From Laguncularia racemosa (lineage: Eukaryota; Streptophyta; Magnoliopsida; Myrtales; Combretaceae): DNA of 64,000 nucleotides. Within the stretch, counting starts at the first letter, position 1. Every line of letters begins with the position of its first letter. This document shows positions 57,431 through 64,000 of the stretch, piece after piece. Position numbers and translations under genes: made by a program. The notes beneath the pieces were generated by a model. The model was given only the letters and a program-made list of their open reading frames with translations. It made no database searches and was not told the DNA's origin. The stretch lies in the NCBI GenBank assembly GCA_037954665.1, contig JBBMOL010000097.1, forward strand, positions 2,046,001 to 2,110,000. Direction: 5' to 3'.

Positions 57431-58774
57431 ACATCAATGATGAGTTCCTCAAGGAATGTCTCTATGCAATAAACTAGGTAAGGGAACAAGAAACTCCATG
57501 GTTTGCAAACATTGTAAACTATCTAGTGGCTAATATTCTTCCTAAGGAACTTTCATATCGACAAAAGAAGAAATTCTTTACGGATGTGAAGTATTTCCTC
57601 TAAAAAGATCCCTTTTTATTTAGAGTTTATGCATATCAAGTTATACACATATGTGTATCTTATGAGGAAAGATGGCAAATTTTGAGCCACTACCATTCCA
57701 GTACAACAAGAGGCTATCACAGCATAAATAGGATAGCTCATAAGGTCCTTGAAGTAGGATTCTATTGGCCTATGCTCTTTAAAGATGCCCATAAGTACAT
57801 TGGATTTTGTGATTATTGTCAACGTATAGGGAATATCTCCTAAAGGAATTAAATACCACAAAACCCTATCCTAGTATGTGAAGTATCCGATGTTTGGGGT
57901 ATAGATTTTATGAGTCTATTTCCAAATTCCAATGAAAAAAAGTATATTTTAGTAGCCATTTATTATGTTCCAAAATGGGTCAAGGCCCAAGCTTTAACTA
58001 CAAAAGATGCCATGGTAATCAAGAGATTCCCTAAAACACTATTTTACCAATATGTTGCACCAAGAGCAATCATTAGTGATAGGGGAACACATTTTTGTAA
58101 TATGCAGCTACAAAAAGTTTTCAAACATTACAGGGTTACCCATAGATTAGCTACCCTATATCATCCACAAACCAACAGTCAAGTAAAAGTCACCAATCGA
58201 GATCTTAAGAGGATTCTAGAAAAAAACTATTAAATATCATAGGAATAATTGGTCCAATAAGTTAGACGATGCTCCATAGGTATATAAGACAGCTTATAAG
58301 ACGCCAATCGAAACAATTCCCTATAGGCTTGTTTATAGAAAAGTTTGCCACTTACTTATGGAAATTGAATATAAATCTTTATGGGCTACTAAATTAGCTA
58401 ATCTAGATTCGGAGTGTGTAGATACTCAATGGAAATTATAGTTAAATAAGCTCGATGAATGGTGTACCATGGCTTATGAAAACTCTAAACTTTATAAGGA
58501 GAGCCAAAAAGTACCACGATTGGAGGATTAAGCAAGGAAGACAATTTAATGAAGGTGATCATGTTTTGTAATATAATTCACGATTATGATTGTTTTCAAG
58601 AAAGCTAAAATCATGGTTACTCCTATCTTACCTTATGGGACAATTGAAATCGCACACCTAGAGAAAGGTACATTTAAGGTTAATGGTCAACAATTAAAGC
58701 TATACTTCGTAGCAGAAGAATTTATCTTGAATGATAGGGAGGACCTTCATCTTACCCAAATACCTAGTGCATAG
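57431..58774 (+). pseudogene. Athila-like integrase
   Basis: The HHCC zinc domain is near 57685-57830 (SHYHSS..GHYSINRTAHKVL, then CDYCQRIG). The core is a 107-codon open stretch (57910-58233) with first Asp in GIDFMSLFP just before it and second Asp in IISDRGTHF. The third catalytic residue, Glu in the usual QVEVxNR, is Lys here (AAA, 58186-58188). The C-terminal part (58586-58774) is open in another frame. Many stops between 58233 and 58586. Confidence 0.9.
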
Positions 58775-58807
58775 GTAAGAAAATTCATCGAGCCAACGAC
58801 ATTAAAC

Positions 58808-58834
58808 AAAAGCGCTCTTTGGGAGGCAACCTAA
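58808..58834 (+). other. Conserved post-pol block of Athila-like elements
   Basis: AAGCGCTCTTTGGGAGGCAAC, a short block that, as I recall, is commonly found just after pol in plant Athila-type elements (GCGCT-GTTGGGAGGCAACCC). It marks the end of the pol unit. Confidence 0.55.
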
Positions 58835-58945
58835 ATTCAATTTTTTTTTCCAATAAGTTTCTTTATATTATTTACATTTTATTAGCTTTATTTTTCTAGT
58901 TCTTTCAATTATTCCTTAGTTTTTTTTTTTTCAAGTGAGTCATCA

Positions 58946-59450
58946 AGTCTACGTATTTGACACGACTGACAACACGGTCATGTCATAGGGCATGTCAATT
59001 CTCTACCATTCTCCAAATGTAACATGACCAGTCAACACAAGCATGTCAAGGACATGTTAAAATCAAATAAAAAAATTATCATACCAAAAGGTACACGGCT
59101 CTTCAACATGGTTATGTTTAGGTCGTGTCTAATGGAGTTTTGAGTGAAAATTATCACAAAAAGGTACATGGCCACTAGACACAACCATGTCACAATTGTG
59201 CTTATACATCCAAAGACTTAAAAATCCCATAGAAAGGTACATGACCATTTGACATGATCGTGTCATGGTTGTGTCAAAGAAACCATACAATGCCAATTAT
59301 CACATAAAAGTACACGATCCTTAGACATGATCGTGTCGAAACCGTGTTACACTTTAATGAAGCATTCCTAATGTCTAGGCACTGACACGGGCGCAATATG
59401 CCCATGCCAATTGAGTGTGTCAACCTTTATATAAAAGGGTTTGACATGAT
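58946..59450 (+). repeat. 73-bp tandem array between pol and the last ORF
   Basis: Units anchored on AAAGGTACANGNCC start near 58946, 59018, 59090, 59163, 59236 and 59308 (spacings 72, 72, 73, 73, 72), with a degraded unit from about 59380. Each holds a GACACGA-CATGTC / GTCGTGTC pair. Related words occur in the LTR U3 (52290-52505, 62990-63135). Confidence 0.85.
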
Positions 59451-59701
59451 ACGGTCATCACTCTTCACACATACACAATCTATCCTCACAAACACGAAAC
59501 CGAACACACGATACACAATGCACGTTCCTCTTGTCTGATTCCATGCATTCCATCTTCACTCCCTCAAACTCTGATCACATTCGAGGTACTTATCATTCTC
59601 TTTCCACTCTCATTTATCTCTTATTTATTATTCTTACCAATGTTTCACATCTACATTGCTTTAGGGTTAGGTTTTCACACACCATTTTGATTTTTCTTTA
59701 G
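59428..59701 (+). promoter_or_regulatory. Putative internal promoter and spliced leader
   Basis: TATATAAAA (59428-59436) is preceded by GACACGGGC...GTGTGTCAACC, the same arrangement as the LTR promoter at 52479-52543. A CA/CT-rich leader follows. Then come a possible 5' splice site CGAG/GTACTT (59586) and 3' splice site TTTTTCTTTAG (ending 59701), 116 bases apart. The env-position ORF starts 418 bases further on. Function is inference. Confidence 0.45.
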
Positions 59702-60119
59702 AAATTAAGGATGGTTGTAGATTAGATGTTGTGCTACACATGAAAAATGCATAATGTCATTGTATGAACAGGTTTACATAGATGAAATTACATGTTGAAG
59801 TTTGCGAATAGACACAGGATAGACGTGATCATATCTATCCCTCATAAGGTTGTGCCTATGTTTTGGCTCCTGATTTTATGAAACAATTGTCATGATTAAT
59901 CATAGCATTTCATTATACAATGATCTTCAATACTGAAGTAGTTCATGTATATTTATTTAGGGAGAATTCAGAACTTCATGATGCTAGATGACACACACAC
60001 AGATTGAGAATAACACATTGGCACTAAGCATTGAACTTGTCTTGTAATAACACCTTCATTTGTTACTTAGTGGTGGTTCAATGTGTGATTGAAGCAGATT
60101 TTATTATGTTTTTCAAATA

Positions 60120-61510
60120 ATGGTACCTAAAAAAAGTTAGGCTAAGCAACAAGTTCGCCGAAAAGGTCACTTCGGTGCATTTTCATCCAAGGCCAGGCCT
60201 ATCCTTTCCCCTAACCTACTGACTTTACCACCACCCCCTAACCACCCTATGCTAGAATTTGTTGAATCTACTAAGGTAGAGAGATATAAGATGCTAAAAA
60301 AGAAAGCATTTAGCCAAACATTATGCATGGATTAGGATGTCATCCAATAGTTGGGTATAGAGGAGGAAATTAGAGGTCCTATAAACGGGGAAGTGTGGGA
60401 GCACTTCTTTGCATTTTAGGCCCTTATATATCAAGAACTTACATGGGAACTCCTCGCCACTTACAACCTTGATCATGATGGAATGTCATGGGGAATCATG
60501 AACTACTTGAATTTTTGGATTCAAGGTCAATTATACAGGATATCTATGGTAGAGTCTGGGATGTATTTAGGTTGTATGATGAAGATTACATCACTTCTAA
60601 GGAGTTCACCACTTTATCCTATCAACTCCCAAGGGAAATGCCTACTTAGTTATATTAGAGATCGATTAGCGATCAACATAGGTATAATCCCAAGGCCTCA
60701 AAAGCATCCTACCTTCGTAACCCCGCTCATAGAGTTTTACACTAGCTTTTGTCACACACAATCAGCGATAGGGGAAAAAGTACAGGGGTAGTTTCAACTC
60801 ACGACTTACTTTATTTGTATAGCATCTTGGAGAGATACCCCGTAAACTTAGCCATTCTCCTTGCCTTCTTCATTAAATGGCAAGCTAGTGACTCTACGGT
60901 TGGCCACATCTGCTGTAGATTGTATATTACCTTCTTAGCAAAGGCAATGGGAACTTTGCATAACCCACCTCCTATGACACATCTTAAGGAAGTGACTCCA
61001 ATCAAACTCACTTCTTTCAAATTAATGCATCTCCTTCCTGAAAATGAAGACCAACAAGCCGAAGGAGAACATCGGTCAACTTCATCTTGTCAAGATCCTA
61101 ACTCTCCATAGGAGAGGGTTGAAAGCAAAGTGGATACACTAATCCACAAATTTAGGAAAACCTTGGACTTGTAACTCCGGTACTATACAGACCTCGCAAG
61201 GGTATTTAGGAGACTAAATCGACTAGAAAGTTTTGCTTCTAATGTAGTTGAAAAGTTTGATATTTATTTTCCAATCAACACAGACCTTAATGAGTAAACT
61301 CTAGGTCTTTATGATAATGTGAGTGATGATGAGTTAGAGGTCAAGGAGGAGGGAGAGGGAACCGATGGTGGAGAAGGTGAGGAAGAGAGTGCTAACATTG
61401 AGATTATGAATTTGGATACTGAGGAGGACGAGGGTGGAGAAGAAGATGATGACAAAGAAGCTTATGAAGAAGAGGCTAAGGAGGAGGAGGACAATGAATC
61501 TGGCGATTGA
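60120..61510 (+). pseudogene. Athila-type ORF after pol (env-position protein)
   Basis: ATG at 60120, then a Pro-rich N-terminus (LTLPPPPNHP), an E/K helical part, and WGIMNYLNFWIQGQLY (60483 on). After a frameshift near 60770 comes VVSTHDLLYLYSILERYPVNLAILL (60749-61111), the S-T-x-D-L-x-x-L motif of the plant-transposon protein family downstream of Athila pol. A coiled segment (about 61115-61290) and a very acidic tail (61319-61507, Glu/Asp over half) end it. In-frame stops near 60138, 60333, 60348, 60420, 61108, 61168 and 61295. It occupies the env position, but no transmembrane or signal segment is evident, so an envelope role is not supported by sequence. Confidence 0.75.
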
Positions 61511-62756
61511 ATTTTTTTTTTATGCTTTCTTTCTTCTATAATATACTACTAAGACTTGTTAGATTCACTCACCTAAACCTTGCTTACTTGCTTTTCTTTT
61601 CTTTTCTTTTCTTTTCTTTTGTGTACTCACTACCTCTTAAGATCTCCGTCTTTCTTACTTTTATATTTTATGTAGTTTTCCACTGTGCCAAGCATTATAG
61701 GTCGAGTTTTATACCAACTAAGTTCATTGTGTAATGGAATTGAAGACCATACTCAAGGGAGTGTCTCCATACTACCTTCCTCAAATTTTTTTTCTTCTTG
61801 TCTTTATTTTTTTTTTCTTTCGTGATTATTTAGTTCATTTTTTTTATGTTTTTCTTTTTTGTACATTGAGGACAATGTATAATTCTAAGTGTGGGGAAGA
61901 GAGTTATAAATATATAGTTATTTGAGAAATCAAAATTTTACTTATTTAACCTAAATATCATAAATTTAACTTGCAATTTTTGAAAGAAAAAAAAACTATT
62001 TAGTTGTAGGCCTCATTGACTCGAGTAATTAAACCTGTAAGGTGCCTTCTTTGTGTGGAATAACACCTATTAACTTGAGTAAAGAACTTGGAATTATTAG
62101 TTGAAAGCTCGCTAAAAGGGTAAAAAGAAAAGTCCATGGACAGCTAAACTCAAGTCATAAACTCTAGTAGTGGATAGTTCGAAGGGGTATCTTAAAACCT
62201 AGCAACCTAAGATCTTCTGGACTAGGACTTATTGATTGATAAAACTACTAAGTCATGAACTCAATTAAATAAAGGTAATGGATGGTTCGAAAAGGTATTT
62301 TAAAACCTAATAGCTTAAGATCGTCTGGTTTTGGGACTTATAAACTAATGAAACTACCTAAAAACAAAAAAAAAATAGAGAAATGATTAAGAGATAAGTG
62401 GATATGTTTACCTTAGATTATAATGTTTAGCAAAATCGAAGAATGGGGAGTATACATTTTGGTAAAGTTAGTAAGGTATTTATTTTTGTTCCTAATTTAG
62501 GAGATGAGTATTCACGTTTCAATTTTCTCTTATGTTCAAAACAATTGGTTAAGTGAAACAATAGAAGAGTTGGAGTAATTTTCTTTTGAATTACAAGTTA
62601 ATTCAGAGTTCATCTCTCACGATATTATAAGGTTAAATAAGCATTATTTTGATTGAGGTCTTGAATAAAGAGTAATTTGATTAAGTATTTCTTATCCTCC
62701 TGTTTAATTTGAATTATTTGCCTGAGAACAAGTAAATGCTTAAGTATGAGAAAATT
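61511..62756 (+). other. Athila-like 3' non-coding region
   Basis: Contains (CTTTT)n at 61591-61620, a block ACATTGAGGACAATGTATAA followed by TTCTAAGTGTGGGG (61863-61897) typical of Athila 3' regions (the purine part resembles an extra polypurine tract), and two related copies of GATGGTTCGAA/GATAGTTCGAAG...AAACCTA-NAGC segments at 62170-62240 and 62280-62350. No coding frame supported. Confidence 0.6.
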
Positions 62757-63138
62757 TAATAAGTGCTCAATTAGATATATATATATATATTATATTAAGT
62801 GAAATTTAACATGTTTTCCTTGATTTTGGCATGTTTTGAAAGAATATGAACTTTAATTGAGTAATATTTGGATTTTGTGGCTTTGATGGAAAATACAATA
62901 AAAAAGGAAGAAAATAAATCCAATTTCACTCAATTTTGAGACAAATAGAAAAAGTTATGAAGAGTTAAAGCAGGACACAACACAGACATAATCATGTTGA
63001 AGAAATCATATTTCACCGAAGTGCCATAGAAAGTTATACGAGACATTGACACGACCATGTTGTTAGTCATGTTGCAGCTACAGAGACATAGAAAGATATA
63101 CAGGAGTTAGACACAAACATGTCTAAGGCCGTGTTTAC
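62757..63138 (+). repeat. Athila-like 3' LTR, truncated
   Basis: Begins TAATAAGTGCTCAATTAG (TG now TA) and follows the 5' LTR to GGCCGTGTTTACCA, about 380 bases of an expected ~1.4 kb. The rest is missing; the 540-bp repeat copy 2 starts directly after. Confidence 0.85.
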
Positions 63139-63672
63139 CAAAAAATATAAGACAATTAATGAAATTTGTATTTACAATTAAAAATTTAAGTTGAAAGTTC
63201 AATCTTGTCCTTTTTTATTAAAGGCAACAATATCTTCTTATGAAATGATTATTCTATATAGTAATAAGCTCTACTACCTCATTTCCCGAATAATACCAAT
63301 GAAATAAGCTCTTCACTAGTATCTAATAGGAAATAACCTATAATAAGCTCTTCAATTTTAATTTAATCACGCGTAAAAATAGTAAATCTGAATTAATCCA
63401 TGCAAGATTCTTGCAAACTCGAATCAAATTAATCTACATCACTGTTATTCATTGCGACAAAAGATGAAAACGTTTTCGTAATTGACTATCACGATTTACT
63501 ACCTACTGATTAGAAACAAGACATTACATATTAAATTCAGATGTTGAATCCCAACGTAGAAGATCCTGAGAGTGATTTTAGCTACAATGTAAAAGTTGCA
63601 TTAGCTATGAGAAAAACATCGTTTTTACTTCACATGAAAGCTTTTTATATAGAGTCAGTAGGTAATAGAATC
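63139..63672. repeat. 540-bp direct repeat, copy 2
   Basis: Same orientation as copy 1 at 48577-49118; begins AAAATATAAGACAATTAATG and ends AGTCAGTAGGTAATAGAATC. It has no LINE coding sequence attached on its right. Confidence 0.85.
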
Positions 63673-64000
63673 CGCATGAGTATAAAGGAAGGTCAAGCTT
63701 AGATTTTCAAGTATTTAATGACTCAATGCATATATGCTAGTTAGTGTTAGATGAAAGGTGTCACGAGATACAATGATTTATAGCTAGAAAAGTGTTTAGA
63801 GTAAAGTAATGGTATCGTTTAAGTATAGGTTGATGAGGGCTTGTGAGTTAGCTGGATGCATTGAGTAGTCAGCAAAGCGGTAGGCAAGGCTACATAAAGA
63901 AGTTAAATGTACATGAAGTTTGAATATATGGGTACGCTGAATTATGTAAATTCAAACTAAAGTGAAGATCTATTGGTGAGTCTTGAATTTACATGAGACT
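63673..64000. other. Right edge, nothing recognised
   Basis: Unique-looking AT-rich DNA without a supported frame. Confidence 0.4.

Noticed and set aside
60120..61510. A retroviral envelope gene
   Set aside because: It has the env position, but I see no signal peptide, transmembrane helix or cleavage site; the family assignment rests on the Athila-type motif only.
1..64000. An integrated plant pararetrovirus
   Set aside because: All RT regions belong with copia, chromovirus, Tat or Athila-like elements or LINEs; no movement or coat-protein module and no caulimovirid-type arrangement was seen.

Overview
The window is nuclear DNA of a flowering plant, probably a eudicot. It is AT-rich and made mostly of decayed LTR retrotransposons and LINE fragments, with one recognisable host gene. 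Support for a plant: Ty1/copia, chromovirus, Tat/Ogre-like and Athila-like Ty3/gypsy elements with plant-type primer-binding sites, plant LINE reverse transcriptase and RNase H remnants, and a two-exon gene that reads as a plant elicitor peptide precursor (PROPEP). No rRNA or tRNA gene and no CRISPR array was seen.

Layout. 1-2496: minus-strand copia element (integrase, protease, gag, primer site, 452-bp LTR); its other half lies off the left edge. 2497-5111: AT-rich, no gene. 5112-10250: plus-strand chromovirus with 788-bp 5' LTR, primer site, protease, RT, integrase, chromodomain and a truncated 3' LTR. 10735-11302: minus-strand RNase H remnant. 11303-14236: AT-rich LTR-like DNA ending at a primer site. 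14760-15960: minus-strand LINE remnant. 15990-19100: chromovirus LTR, primer site and gag, joined to Tat-lineage pol at 19400-22615. 22620-23836: minus-strand Tat-type LTR with tRNA-like boxes. 24596-25000: repetitive ORF of unknown nature. 26613-27452: foldback element 1. 29240-34544: LTR fragments of three kinds. 34550-42885: complete-ended Tat-type element with 5-bp target duplication AGGTT, 1.9-kb LTRs and an 82-bp tandem array before the polypurine tract. 43720-44528: foldback element 2. 44529-48576: a small non-repetitive island holding the PROPEP gene (minus, 46814-47167). 48577-50110: LINE remnant. 51932-63138: Athila-like element with 5' LTR, primer site, gag, protease, RT, RNase H, integrase, a 73-bp tandem array, a putative internal promoter, an env-position ORF and a truncated 3' LTR. 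63139-63672: a second copy of the 48577-49118 sequence.

How it works together. None of the transposon reading frames is intact. Most breaks examined are transitions, in keeping with long methylation and deamination, and three of the four integrases lost catalytic acidic residues. The PROPEP gene is the only clearly functional-looking host gene: 81 codons in two exons, a conserved amphipathic N-terminal motif and a C-terminal Pep-like peptide. The most unusual structures are the two ~800-bp whole-element inverted repeats, the tandem arrays inside two gypsy elements, and an LTR-like promoter block lying inside the Athila-like element just upstream of its last ORF.
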